From Streptomyces sp. NBC_01275 (GTDB lineage: Bacteria > Actinomycetota > Actinomycetes > Streptomycetales > Streptomycetaceae): a stretch of 64,000 nt of DNA. Positions 42,742-51,579 of the stretch are shown here, in pieces. The stretch spans positions 9,920,001-9,984,000 of the forward strand of contig NZ_JAPEOZ010000001.1 of assembly GCF_026340655.1 (NCBI RefSeq). The letters are read 5' to 3'. The translations under genes and the position numbers were made by a program. The notes below the pieces were generated by a model. The model searched no databases. It saw only the letters and a list, made by a program, of their open reading frames with translations, and was not told where the DNA came from. The number at the start of each line of letters is the position of its first letter. Position 1 is the first letter of the stretch.

Positions 42742-44043
42742 GTGTCCAACCCCTCCCGACGCGGCGTCCTCAGACTGACCGCCGGCACCGCTCTCCTCGG
42801 CACCCTGGCCCTGACGGGCTGCGGCCGCGGCGACACCGCCGCCACCGCGAAGGCCTCCGCCAAGCCCGTCGACGCCTCCCCGGCCACCGGTACGGTCGAG
42901 GTCTGGGCCGCCCAGGGCGACGCCGACGTGCTCGGCAAGGTCATCAAGCCCTTCGAGGCCGCGAACCCGGACGTCGACGTGAAGTTCACGCTGATACCGA
43001 ACTCCGACTACTACACCAAGCTCCAGGCGGCGATCGCGGCGGGCAAGGGGCCCGACGTCGCCCAGTTCTTCCCCGAGTCGCAGGCGCAGTTCCTCGACCC
43101 GTCCGTCCTTCGGCCCGTACCGGACGGGCTCGTCGACCCGAGCGGCTTCTTCACCAGCCTCTGGGACGCGGGCGTGGTCGAGGACGTGGCGTACACGGTG
43201 CCCTGGTACGCGTACACCTACGCGCTCGTCTACCGCGCCGACCTCGCCAAGAAGGCGGGCGTCGAGGCACCGACGACCTGGGACGAGATGCTGCCGTTCT
43301 TCAAGGCGCTCAAGGGCGCCGGAGCCGCACACGGTCTCGGCGCCGACAACGGCTGGGACGTCTTCAACGGCCAGGACGTCGCGATGTACGCCTGGCAGGC
43401 CGGCGGCTCGCTGCTCTCCGCCGGCGGCAAGTGGACGCTCGACACTCCGGCGCTGGTCGACGCGCTCCAGTACAACGCGTCGTTCTTCGCCTCCGGCGCC
43501 GCCGACCTCGCCACGCCCACCTTCCTCGACGCACAGCCGTACTTCGTCGGAGGCAAGACCGCGACGATGATCACGGGCCCGTGGGTCGTAGGCCAGCTCG
43601 ACACCGCCGCGAAGAAGACCGGCTGGACCGCCTCCCATGTCGCCACCGCACCCCTTCCGGCCGGGCCCTCGGGCAGCGTCTCCTTCTCCGCCGGCGGCAC
43701 CTGGGGCGTCCTCGCGAACAGCGGCAACACGGACGGGTCCTGGAAGCTCATCCGGTACCTCGCGAAGCCGAGCACCCAGGTCGCCCAGTACAAGGCGTAC
43801 AGCTCCCTGCCGGCGGTCGTCTCCGCCTGGGACGACTCCGCCATCGCCGGGCAGCCGCTCCTGGACGCCTTCCTCACCCAGATGAAGAAGACCCGGGCGT
43901 TCCCGCAGGTCAGCAGCTGGCAGCAGGTCGCGACCCGGCTCGGCAAGGAGATGGAGGCCGTGGCCAAGGGCACCAAGACCGCCGCGAAGGCCGCCTCGGA
44001 CGCCCAGTCGTACGCCGAGAGCCTCGGCACGGGTGCGAAGTGA
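42742..44043 (+). CDS. ABC sugar-importer solute-binding lipoprotein
   Basis: 433 aa. N-terminal SRRGVLRLTAGTALLGTLALTGC combines a twin-arginine-like motif with a lipobox (LTGC, about residue 30), so it is a lipoprotein on the outer face of the membrane. The mature part is a family 1 extracellular solute-binding protein (AANPDVDVKFTLIPNSDYYTKLQAAIAAGKGPDVAQF, then ITGPWVVGQL, and GGTWGVLANSGNTDGSWKLIRYLA). It captures an oligosaccharide or glycoside. GTG start 6 nt after AGGAG. First gene of an eight-gene operon running to 51549. Confidence 0.93.
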   Translation: MSNPSRRGVLRLTAGTALLGTLALTGCGRGDTAATAKASAKPVDASPATGTVEVWAAQGDADVLGKVIKPFEAANPDVDVKFTLIPNSDYYTKLQAAIAAGKGPDVAQFFPESQAQFLDPSVLRPVPDGLVDPSGFFTSLWDAGVVEDVAYTVPWYAYTYALVYRADLAKKAGVEAPTTWDEMLPFFKALKGAGAAHGLGADNGWDVFNGQDVAMYAWQAGGSLLSAGGKWTLDTPALVDALQYNASFFASGAADLATPTFLDAQPYFVGGKTATMITGPWVVGQLDTAAKKTGWTASHVATAPLPAGPSGSVSFSAGGTWGVLANSGNTDGSWKLIRYLAKPSTQVAQYKAYSSLPAVVSAWDDSAIAGQPLLDAFLTQMKKTRAFPQVSSWQQVATRLGKEMEAVAKGTKTAAKAASDAQSYAESLGTGAK

Positions 44044-44050
44044 GCCGCGG

Positions 44051-44932
44051 ATGACTGCCACCCCCGTCCGCCGGACCGCCGTCGCCTGGCTGTTCCTCAC
44101 CCCCTTCATGGTCGTGTTCCTGCTCTACACGGCGATCCCCACCGTCGCCGCCCTCGGGTTCAGCCTCACCGACCTGCGGGGCACGGATCTGCGGCATCCG
44201 TTCGCCGTCGACTTCACCGGAGTGGAGAACTATCTCCGGCTGTTCCAGGACGAGACCTTCCTGCGGGACATCCTGAACACCGCCCTGTTCGTGGCCGTCG
44301 GCGTGCCGCTGACCATGGGCATCGGCTTCGCCCTCGCCCTCACCCTGAACTCCGGCGTCCGACGGCTGCGCAGCCTGTTCCGTACGGTCTTCTTCGCGCC
44401 GGTCGTCACCAACGTCGTGGCGGTCGCGCTGATCTGGCAGTACGCCTTCAACGCGGGCGGCACCGTCAACAAGGCGCTCGGCGCGGTCGGTTTCGCCGGA
44501 CCGAACTGGCTGGACGACCCGAACCTGGCCATGCCCGTGGTCATCCTGCTCGGCGTCTGGCGCAACTTCGGCACCGCCATGGTGCTGTTCCTCGCCGGTC
44601 TCCAGGCGATCCCGCGGGACGTCTACGAGGCCGCCGCCCTCGACGGCGCCGGCCGCTGGCGTCAACTGCGGCACATCACCCTGCCGTTGCTGCTGCCCAC
44701 CACCCTCATGGTGTCGGTGCTGCTGACCGTCTTCTATCTCCAGGTGTTCGACGAGCCGTACCTGCTCACCGACGGCGGCCCGCTCGGCTCCACCGAGTCC
44801 GTCGCGCTGTACACCTACCACCAGTTCGGGGCGGGCGAGTTCGGGATGTCGTCGGCCGCGTCCTTCGTGATGCTCGTGCTCGTGACGCTGGTGAGCCTCG
44901 TCCAGTTCCGGCTGCTCAGGCCCCGCGCATGA
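44051..44932 (+). CDS. ABC sugar-importer permease 1
   Basis: 293 aa from the ATG at 44051 (a GTG at 44033 is also possible). Six membrane helices, starting AVAWLFLTPFMVVFLLYTAIPTV, and the cytoplasmic EAA loop EAAALDGAGRWRQLRHITLPLL that docks on the ATPase. MalF/UgpA-like. It follows the binding-protein gene closely and overlaps the second permease by 4 bp. Confidence 0.93.
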   Translation: MTATPVRRTAVAWLFLTPFMVVFLLYTAIPTVAALGFSLTDLRGTDLRHPFAVDFTGVENYLRLFQDETFLRDILNTALFVAVGVPLTMGIGFALALTLNSGVRRLRSLFRTVFFAPVVTNVVAVALIWQYAFNAGGTVNKALGAVGFAGPNWLDDPNLAMPVVILLGVWRNFGTAMVLFLAGLQAIPRDVYEAAALDGAGRWRQLRHITLPLLLPTTLMVSVLLTVFYLQVFDEPYLLTDGGPLGSTESVALYTYHQFGAGEFGMSSAASFVMLVLVTLVSLVQFRLLRPRA

Positions 44933-45819
44933 CGGCCCTCGCCGCGTCGCTGGAGGACGCCGACATGACCGCCCCCGCCCCCTCGATCTCCCTGCGCCGC
45001 CGGTCCTTCGCCAGGCCCCTGCTCTACGGGGCGCTGGTGCTGTGCGCCCTGCTGACGATGCTGCCGTTCGTCTGGGTGGCCGGCGGCTCGCTGCGCAGCC
45101 TCGCCGAGATCCGCTCCGACCCCGGCGCGTGGCTTCCGCACCACGTCACCCTCGACAACTTCGTACGGCTGTTCAGGACCGAGGGGTTCGCCCGGTTCCT
45201 GACCAACAGCGTCGTGGTCGCGACCCTCGTGGTGATCGGCAACATCGTGGCGGCCTCGGCCGCCGGCTACGCCCTGGCCAAGTTCGACTTCGCGGGCCGA
45301 CGGATCGCGTTCGGCGCGGTCATGGCGGCGATGATGGTGCCGTTCACGGCCGTCTTCGTCCCGCAGTTCGTGCTCACCGTCGACATGGGCCTGGCGGACA
45401 CCCTCGCCGGTATCGCCCTGCCCGCCGTGGCGATGCCGATGTCGGTCTTCATCATGCGGCAGTACGCGATGTCGATCCCCGACGACCTTCTCGAGGCGGC
45501 CCGGATCGACGGCGCGGGCGAGTTCCGGATCTTCTTCCGGATCTTCCTCCCGCTGGCCGGCCCCGCCGTCGCGACGATCACGATCATGTCGTTCCTCGCC
45601 TCGTGGAACAACTTCATCTGGCCGCTGATCGTCGCCCAGAGCACCTCCACCTACACGCTGCCGGTGGGCCTCGCCGCCACCAGCCAGGCGGCGGCGCACG
45701 TCACCGACTACGGTCTGATGCTCGCCGGCGCGATCGTCGTCATGCTGCCCGTGCTCGCCCTGTTCCTGCTGCTGCAGCGCTACTTCGTGCAGGGCATCGC
45801 CGGAACGGGAATGCGGTGA
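44929..45819 (+). CDS. ABC sugar-importer permease 2
   Basis: 296 aa MalG/UgpE-like permease, six helices, EAA loop EAARIDGAGEFRIFFRIFLPLAGPA. ATGA overlap with permease 1 and GTGA overlap with the esterase. No ATP-binding subunit gene occurs in the operon or elsewhere in the window; in Streptomyces such importers generally share the MsiK ATPase (established for cellobiose and maltose systems, inferred here). Confidence 0.93.
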   Translation: MTALAASLEDADMTAPAPSISLRRRSFARPLLYGALVLCALLTMLPFVWVAGGSLRSLAEIRSDPGAWLPHHVTLDNFVRLFRTEGFARFLTNSVVVATLVVIGNIVAASAAGYALAKFDFAGRRIAFGAVMAAMMVPFTAVFVPQFVLTVDMGLADTLAGIALPAVAMPMSVFIMRQYAMSIPDDLLEAARIDGAGEFRIFFRIFLPLAGPAVATITIMSFLASWNNFIWPLIVAQSTSTYTLPVGLAATSQAAAHVTDYGLMLAGAIVVMLPVLALFLLLQRYFVQGIAGTGMR

Positions 45820-47243
45820 CCGCGATGGACGAGCGGACGGACTTCCGCGCCCCCGGTGAGCCGGTCACCGTCCTCGCCCCCGCCGGCCCGTTCGTCGGCC
45901 GTCGCACCGGCCGCACCCGCCGCTTCCTCGGCGTCCCGTACGCCGAAGCGCCCACCGGCGCCCGGCGGTTCGCCCCGCCGACGCCCCGTGGCCGCTCCAC
46001 CGAGCCGTACGACGCCTCCCGGCACGGCGCGACCTCGCAAGCCGTGCCGCTGTCGGCCACGACCACCATTCCGGAGCCGTCGGTGCCGGGCGACGACGTG
46101 CTGAACCTCGGCATCGTCGCCCCGGACGCGGACGGCGACCGTACGCCCTGCCCGGTCCTGGTGTGGATCCACGGCGGCGGCTTCCTCGGCGGAAGCCCGG
46201 CCAGCCCCTGGTACGACGGGCGCTCCTTCGCCCGCGACGGCGTCGTCTGCGTCACCGTCGGCTACCGGCTCGGCGTCGACGGATTCGCCGTACTGGACGA
46301 CGTACCCCCGAACCTCGGGCTGCGCGATCTGCTGCTCGCGCTCGACTGGGTGCGGGAGAACATCGCCGCGTTCGGGGGCGATCCCGAACGGGTCACCCTC
46401 GCAGGGCAGTCGGCCGGCGGCGCTGCCGTGCTCGCGCTGCTGTCGTCGCCCGCCGCCCGTGGCCGTTTCCAGCGGGCCGTCAGCCTCTCCGGGGTCGCCG
46501 TCGACGTGGGCGCGGACCGCGCGGGCGACTTCCTCGGACGGCTCGGGCGCCGGCTCGGCGTGCCGCCCACGCGGGACGGGTTCGCCGGCCGCAGCGTGAC
46601 GGACGTCCAGCGGGCCGTCATCGGCCTGCGGGACGCGGCGGGCGACGACGCGCTCGCGCTCGGTCCGTTCGTCGGCGACGACGTCCTGCCGACGCCGATC
46701 GCCGACGGACTCGCCGCGCACGGACACGGCGTACCGCTGCTGCTCGGCGCGACCGGCGACGAGTTCGACGGCGACACCGCCACCGGCGCGCCAGGCGCCC
46801 GTGCCACGGGCACCCGGGTGACGGACACCCTGTTCCGCGCCGTCTGCCCGCGCGCGGCGCTCGCCCGCCGTGCAGCCGTCGCCGGGACCTGGCTGTACTC
46901 CTTCGAGTGGCCGTCCCCCGTACTCGGCGGCGCGGCGCACTGCATCGACATCCCGTACTTCTTCGACGTACTCGACGCGCCCGGCGTCCCCGAGACGCTC
47001 GGCCCCAACCCGCCCGCGGAGCTGGCCACTTCGATGCACGCCGACCTGGTCCGGTTCGTCCACGGCCAGGAACCCGCCTGGGCGAGGGCGACCGGCGCGC
47101 TCGGCGACCCGGCGCGCGAGTACGGCCGACCCGGCGCGGGCCTCACGGCCGACACCACCGGCGTGTTCGACCCCGTGACACCGTTCGACCCCGGGACGCC
47201 GTTCGATCCCGGGACGCCGGCGGCGAAGGAGGCGACATGCTGA
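45816..47243 (+). CDS. Type B carboxylesterase
   Basis: 475 aa alpha/beta hydrolase. Oxyanion segment WIHGGGF (117-123), nucleophile elbow GQSAGG with Ser 199, and HCIDIPYFF carrying the probable catalytic His. The N-terminus FLGVPYAEAPTGARRF is the family signature. It is cytoplasmic (no signal), suggesting that it removes an acyl group from the imported compound. The tail ends in a three-copy FDPxTP repeat (47166-47219) of no known role. The GTG overlaps the permease stop; an ATG at 45825 is an alternative. Confidence 0.9.
   Translation: MTAMDERTDFRAPGEPVTVLAPAGPFVGRRTGRTRRFLGVPYAEAPTGARRFAPPTPRGRSTEPYDASRHGATSQAVPLSATTTIPEPSVPGDDVLNLGIVAPDADGDRTPCPVLVWIHGGGFLGGSPASPWYDGRSFARDGVVCVTVGYRLGVDGFAVLDDVPPNLGLRDLLLALDWVRENIAAFGGDPERVTLAGQSAGGAAVLALLSSPAARGRFQRAVSLSGVAVDVGADRAGDFLGRLGRRLGVPPTRDGFAGRSVTDVQRAVIGLRDAAGDDALALGPFVGDDVLPTPIADGLAAHGHGVPLLLGATGDEFDGDTATGAPGARATGTRVTDTLFRAVCPRAALARRAAVAGTWLYSFEWPSPVLGGAAHCIDIPYFFDVLDAPGVPETLGPNPPAELATSMHADLVRFVHGQEPAWARATGALGDPAREYGRPGAGLTADTTGVFDPVTPFDPGTPFDPGTPAAKEATC
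47166..47219 (+). repeat. 18-bp tandem repeat in esterase tail
   Basis: Three in-frame 18-bp copies encoding FDPVTP, FDPGTP and FDPGTP, just before the end of the esterase. The copies differ at a few positions, mostly silent ones. Confidence 0.88.
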
Positions 47244-48391
47244 CGCCCGGGCTGAACGGGATGAACCAGAGCGCCGTCCGCCGCGTCAACACCTCCGTCA
47301 TCCTGCGCGCGTTGGCCGTGTCGGCCGAGCCGATGACCCTGACCACGCTCGCCGAGCAGGCCGGCCTCTCCCGTCGCACCATCGAGCTCATCCTCGACTC
47401 GCTCGTCGAGGCGGGCTGGGTGACCGAGCTGGACCGCGTACCGACCAGCGGCTGCGCCGGACGCCCGGCCCGCCGCTACCAACTACGCGCCAAACACGCC
47501 CTGTTGGCGGCCGTACGCATCACCACCCTGGACGTCACCGCGGTCGTCGCCGACGTCCGCGGCCGCATCCTCGGCCGCGCGCACCGCCCCCTGCGCGCCT
47601 ACCAGGACCCCCAGGCCACCCTCGACGACGCGGCGGCGCTGGTCCTGGAGGCGCTCGACGACGCGGGCGGGTCGACGGACCGGCTGCGCGCCGGCGCCAT
47701 CGCGGCCGGCGGCGCGATCGACGACGACGGGATCGTACGACGCCTCGTGCACACGACCCACTGGGAAGGCGTCCACCTGCCCCAGGAGCTCAAACGGCGC
47801 ATCCCCGTGCCCTGGTTCGCGGACAACGACTCCAACCTCGGTGCGCTGGCCGAGCGTTGGCGAGGCGTGGCCGCCGAACACGACAACGTCGTATGGGCGA
47901 TCCTCGGCAACCGCACCGGACTCGGCATCCTCATCCGAGGCGCCGTGCACCGGGGTCTGGACGGCGCGGCGGGCGAGATCGTCGAGGCCGCGTCGATCCC
48001 GGCCGGCTCGGTCGAGAACCGCCCGGTGGCATGGCTGACCTCACCGGAACCGGCCCGGCGGAGGATCGCGCTCGACCGCTTCGCCGCGGCGCGGGCCGGT
48101 GACGCGGACGCGCTCGCCGAGGTCGACGAACTCGTGGAGAACATCGCCTCGATCCTCACGATCCTGTCGTGGACGATCGCGCCCTCGCTCATCGTGCTCG
48201 GCGGCGGGCTCGAAGACGCGGCCGACGTGCTGCTGCCCCGGGTGCGCGAGGCGCTGCGCCGCGCCCGCACCCCCGCCGTCGAACTGCGCGCCACGAGTCT
48301 GGGGCACGACGCCGCGCTCGTCGGCGCCGTCAAGTCGGCACTCGACCGCATGGACACCGAACTGTTCGGCCCGCTCGTCCCCGGCGCGTAA
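47237..48391 (+). CDS. ROK-family regulator without kinase motifs
   Basis: 384 aa. N-terminal winged helix (NTSVILRALAVSAEPMTLTTLAEQAGLSRRTIELILDSLVEAGWVTEL) joined to a ROK domain. The ATP-site DxGxT is degenerate (RITTLDVTAVVADVRG) and the CxCGxxGC zinc motif is missing after the GAAGEI turn, so it should be a DNA-binding sugar sensor and not a kinase. The ATG lies 4 nt after AAGGAGG and overlaps the esterase stop by 7 bp. It is placed inside the operon and probably controls it, perhaps through the dyad at 42612. Confidence 0.92.
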   Translation: MLTPGLNGMNQSAVRRVNTSVILRALAVSAEPMTLTTLAEQAGLSRRTIELILDSLVEAGWVTELDRVPTSGCAGRPARRYQLRAKHALLAAVRITTLDVTAVVADVRGRILGRAHRPLRAYQDPQATLDDAAALVLEALDDAGGSTDRLRAGAIAAGGAIDDDGIVRRLVHTTHWEGVHLPQELKRRIPVPWFADNDSNLGALAERWRGVAAEHDNVVWAILGNRTGLGILIRGAVHRGLDGAAGEIVEAASIPAGSVENRPVAWLTSPEPARRRIALDRFAAARAGDADALAEVDELVENIASILTILSWTIAPSLIVLGGGLEDAADVLLPRVREALRRARTPAVELRATSLGHDAALVGAVKSALDRMDTELFGPLVPGA

Positions 48392-48441
48392 TCCCCCCAC
48401 CACCCAACTCTCCCCCCACCACCCGACTTTGGAGTCTCCCT

Positions 48442-49968
48442 GTGACCGACACCCACCGCACCGACGTCCTCATCGTGGGCAGCGGCATCATGGGATCCGT
48501 CGTGGCCCGGCTGCTGCGGGACGGCGATCCGGGGCTGGACATCACGATGGTCGACGGCGGCAGCGCGATCGGCTCTGCGCCCGGAGTGCATCTGCACGAC
48601 GTCGACGACCCGGTCCTCTGGTCGCGCTACAACGAAAAGGTCGGCACCGGCATCCAGGGCATGTACACCGGCGCCGAAGTGGTGCGCGAGGTCGCCGACA
48701 GCCTCACCGGCCTCGCGCCCGGCATGTTCCACGCGCTCGCCTTCGGCGAGGACGCCGAGGCGATGCCCGCGACGGCGCTCGCCTGGAACGCGGGCGGCAT
48801 GGGCGTGCACTGGACCGCCGCGACCCCGTGGCCCGCCGGCGACGAGGTGTTCGACTTCGGCGACCCGGCCCGCTGGACGGCGGACCTGGACACCGCGCGC
48901 CGACTCCTGGCGGTCACCCCCTCACCCATCGGCCCGACCGAGGTCGGCCGGACGGTCCTCGACGTACTGCGCCGACGCTACGACGGCGCCGCACCCGACG
49001 ACCGGCGACCGCAGCCGATGCCCATGGCCGTCACGGCGACGGCAACAGGCCCCATGCCCCGCACCGCGCCGGGGACGATCTTCCCGGCGATCGCGGCCGG
49101 CGGGGACCCGGCGTTCACCCTGGTGACCGGGACGCTCGCCACCCGGCTGCTGCTCGCCGAGGGCCGGGTCACCGGCGCCCGACTGCGACGCGTCGCCGAC
49201 GGCACGCAGACCGAACTTCACGCGGACGCCGTGATCGTGTGCGCCGACGCGCTGCGCACCCCGCAGCTGCTGTTCGCCTCGGGCATCCGCCCCACAGCGC
49301 TGGGCCGATACCTCAACGAGCACGCGTTCATCGCCGCCCGGGTGCTCCTCGACCTCGACCGGTTCGGCATCGGCCGCGACGCCCTGCCCCTGCCGCGCCC
49401 CGGCGAGTTCAGCACGGACTCGCTCTGGCTGCCGCAGAACGGGGCGGCGCAGCCGTTCCACGGCCAGATCATGAACCGCACGTACCTGGACGAGAACGGC
49501 CGCCCCCTCGCCCACGCCGTGGGCCTGTCGCTCCTCGCCCCCGTCGAGTCGCGCCCCGAGAACCGCCTGGTCTTCTCGGAGTCGGAGACCGACCTCGCCG
49601 GACTGCCGCGCATCGGCGTCGAGTTCGCCTACTCCGACGCCGACCACACGCTGATCGAGCGGGCACTCGCCGAAGTCCGCTCGCTGGCCGAGGAGTTCGG
49701 CCCGTTCGACCCCGCGACCGAATGCGCGCTGCTCCCACCCGGCTCCTCGCTGCACCTGACCGGCACCGTCCGCACGGGCGCCGCCGACGACGGGAGAAGC
49801 GTGTGCGACCCGGACGGCCGGGTGTGGGGCTTCGCCAACCTGTACGTCGCCGGCAACGGCGTCATCCCCACCCCGATGGCCGCCAACGTCACCCTGACCG
49901 GCGCGGTGACCGCCGTACGGGCCGCCCGCGCCGTCGCCGCACGCGACGCGGCGCTCGCCGCGCGCTGA
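48442..49968 (+). CDS. GMC oxidoreductase, pyranose oxidase/C-glycoside oxidase-like
   Basis: 508 aa flavoenzyme. FAD loop GSGIMG at 13-18; GGMGVHWTAATPWP near 118-131 matches the pyranose 2-oxidase segment whose His (123 here) binds FAD covalently; the C-terminal active-site pair is His 438 (LHLTGT) and Asn 482 (AANVTLTG). Enzymes of this group oxidise C2 or C3 of sugars, and bacterial relatives oxidise C3 of C- or O-glycosides as a step before deglycosylation. GTG start after TTTGGAG. Regiospecificity here is unknown. The operon context (sugar importer, isomerase-like barrel) supports a glycoside substrate. Confidence 0.9.
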   Translation: MTDTHRTDVLIVGSGIMGSVVARLLRDGDPGLDITMVDGGSAIGSAPGVHLHDVDDPVLWSRYNEKVGTGIQGMYTGAEVVREVADSLTGLAPGMFHALAFGEDAEAMPATALAWNAGGMGVHWTAATPWPAGDEVFDFGDPARWTADLDTARRLLAVTPSPIGPTEVGRTVLDVLRRRYDGAAPDDRRPQPMPMAVTATATGPMPRTAPGTIFPAIAAGGDPAFTLVTGTLATRLLLAEGRVTGARLRRVADGTQTELHADAVIVCADALRTPQLLFASGIRPTALGRYLNEHAFIAARVLLDLDRFGIGRDALPLPRPGEFSTDSLWLPQNGAAQPFHGQIMNRTYLDENGRPLAHAVGLSLLAPVESRPENRLVFSESETDLAGLPRIGVEFAYSDADHTLIERALAEVRSLAEEFGPFDPATECALLPPGSSLHLTGTVRTGAADDGRSVCDPDGRVWGFANLYVAGNGVIPTPMAANVTLTGAVTAVRAARAVAARDAALAAR

Positions 49969-50011
49969 TCTTCCGCACCTGGACACCCGCACGCTGAGAG
50001 GATGCTGGACC

Positions 50012-50626
50012 GTGATCGACATCGCCAAGGAATACCGGGTGGCGCTGCCACCGTGGATCGACGACGAGCTGGCCGACGTGCCCGCCGTCATCCCCGACCG
50101 GGACGGCCGGATGCGCCTGGTGCACCGTCTCGCCGACCGCAACTGGCGCGAGGGCAACGGCGGCCCGTTCGCGGCGCTCGTCGCCGAGCAGGACACCGGC
50201 CGGATCGTCTCGGTCGGCGTGAACGTCGTCCTCGCCTCCGGCGTCTCCAGCGCACACGCCGAGGTCGTCGCGCTCGGCCTCGCCCAGACGGCGACCGGCG
50301 GCTGGGACCTCGGCGGCGACGGCCTGCCGACCCACGAACTGGTCGTCAACTGGCGTCCGTGCATCCAGTGCTACGGCGCCGCCATGTGGTCCGGGGTACG
50401 CGGCCTCGTGGTCGCCGGCGAGGGTCCGGAACTGGAGGAGATCACCACCTTCGACGAGGGGCCGCTCGGCGCGGACTGGGCCGAGCAGTTCGAGGCACGC
50501 GGCATCAAGGTCGTACAGGATGTGCTGCGGGAAGAGGCGCTCGCGGTGTTCCGCGGGTACCGGGAGGCCGTCGACGCGGACGGCGGCGGCATCGTCGTCT
50601 ACAACGCCCGCGGCGGCGCGGAATGA
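50012..50626 (+). CDS. Cytidine/guanine deaminase-fold enzyme
   Basis: 204 aa. Zinc-hydrolase motifs of the CMP/dCMP deaminase family: HAE at 82-84 (catalytic Glu) and PCIQC at 116-120. The layout resembles guanine deaminase or tRNA adenosine deaminase-like proteins, with an N-terminal extension (IAKEYRVALPPWIDDELADVPAVI) and a C-terminal tail. It would deaminate an exocyclic amine of a base or related heterocycle. Its place between a sugar oxidase and a sugar isomerase-like gene suggests a nucleoside-like or aminated glycoside substrate. Its stop overlaps the next start (ATGA). Confidence 0.88.
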   Translation: MIDIAKEYRVALPPWIDDELADVPAVIPDRDGRMRLVHRLADRNWREGNGGPFAALVAEQDTGRIVSVGVNVVLASGVSSAHAEVVALGLAQTATGGWDLGGDGLPTHELVVNWRPCIQCYGAAMWSGVRGLVVAGEGPELEEITTFDEGPLGADWAEQFEARGIKVVQDVLREEALAVFRGYREAVDADGGGIVVYNARGGAE

Positions 50627-51549
50627 CCCCCCGGTTCGCGACCGACGTGGTCACCTTCTACCACCCGCGCTTCTGGGGACTCGACTCCGCGGACGCCGTG
50701 CGCGACTGGGCGCTGGCGCACCCCGAGGGCTTCTGGGCGCGGGTGATGGAGGCGCTGGCCGAGGCCGGGGTCACGGGCATCGAGCTGACCTTCGCGCCGG
50801 GCGACATCGACTCGGCGCTGCGGGCCTTCGGCAGCGCACCGGCGTTCCGCCGCGCACTGGAGTCCCGGGGCCTGTCGGTCGTCAGCGCCTTCGTCACGGA
50901 GAACGACAGCCCCGACTGGCGGGAGGGCGACAACCTGCCCGAGATCGTCGCCGACGCCGAACGACGCGCCGCCTTCCTGGCCGACCTGGGAGCGGACCTC
51001 CTCGTCACCGGACTGCCCATGCGCACGACGTTCGGTACGCGTCCGCCGTTCTTCGTCGACGCCGCGTACATGACCCGGATGGCCGACATCGCCCACGCGG
51101 TCGGTGAGGCCGTCGCCCGGCACGGCGTGAAGCTCGCCTTCCACACGGAGTCCAACAGCACCCTCTGGTACGAGCGGGACATCGACCTGTTCATGGCGCT
51201 GACCGATCCGCGCTATGTGTGGCTGTGCCCCGACTCCTGCCACATCGCGCTCGGGGGAGGCGATCCCGTCGCCGTCGCGCGTCGCCACGCCCCGCGCATC
51301 GCGCTGGCGCACTGGAAGGACGCGGTCAAGCCGATCGACGTCGAACTCACCATCGACGACACGGTCTTCGCCCAGCAGCAGCCCTATATGACCGAACTGG
51401 GCACGGGCATCGTGGACTGGAGAGGCTGGGCCGACGCCATGTCCCGCACCCCCGGCGCGGACACCGTGCTCATCGAGCTGGACGAGGCGGCCGACCCCGT
51501 CGCCGCGCTCCGGGCGGGGACGGCCGTCGCGCGAGCCGCGCGGGCGTGA
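50623..51549 (+). CDS. Sugar phosphate isomerase/epimerase-like TIM barrel
   Basis: 308 aa AP-endonuclease-2/xylose-isomerase-like barrel. Metal-site residues are visible in GVTGIELTF (Glu), LAFHTESNS (His, Glu), LCPDSCHIALGG (Asp, His) and LIELDEAADP (Glu). The family contains sugar epimerases, inosose dehydratases and the catalytic subunit of C-deglycosidases. With an upstream C3-oxidase-like enzyme, beta-elimination or epimerisation of a 3-keto sugar is plausible. It ends the operon that starts at 42742. Confidence 0.9.
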   Translation: MTPRFATDVVTFYHPRFWGLDSADAVRDWALAHPEGFWARVMEALAEAGVTGIELTFAPGDIDSALRAFGSAPAFRRALESRGLSVVSAFVTENDSPDWREGDNLPEIVADAERRAAFLADLGADLLVTGLPMRTTFGTRPPFFVDAAYMTRMADIAHAVGEAVARHGVKLAFHTESNSTLWYERDIDLFMALTDPRYVWLCPDSCHIALGGGDPVAVARRHAPRIALAHWKDAVKPIDVELTIDDTVFAQQQPYMTELGTGIVDWRGWADAMSRTPGADTVLIELDEAADPVAALRAGTAVARAARA

Positions 51550-51579
51550 GAGCCGCTCCCGGGAGGCGTGGGGGAACGC

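Noticed and set aside
42146..42778. A 210-codon plus-strand frame in the gap before the ABC operon
   Set aside because: No ribosome site or recognisable domain; it overlaps the solute-binding protein start in another frame and crosses the regulatory dyad.
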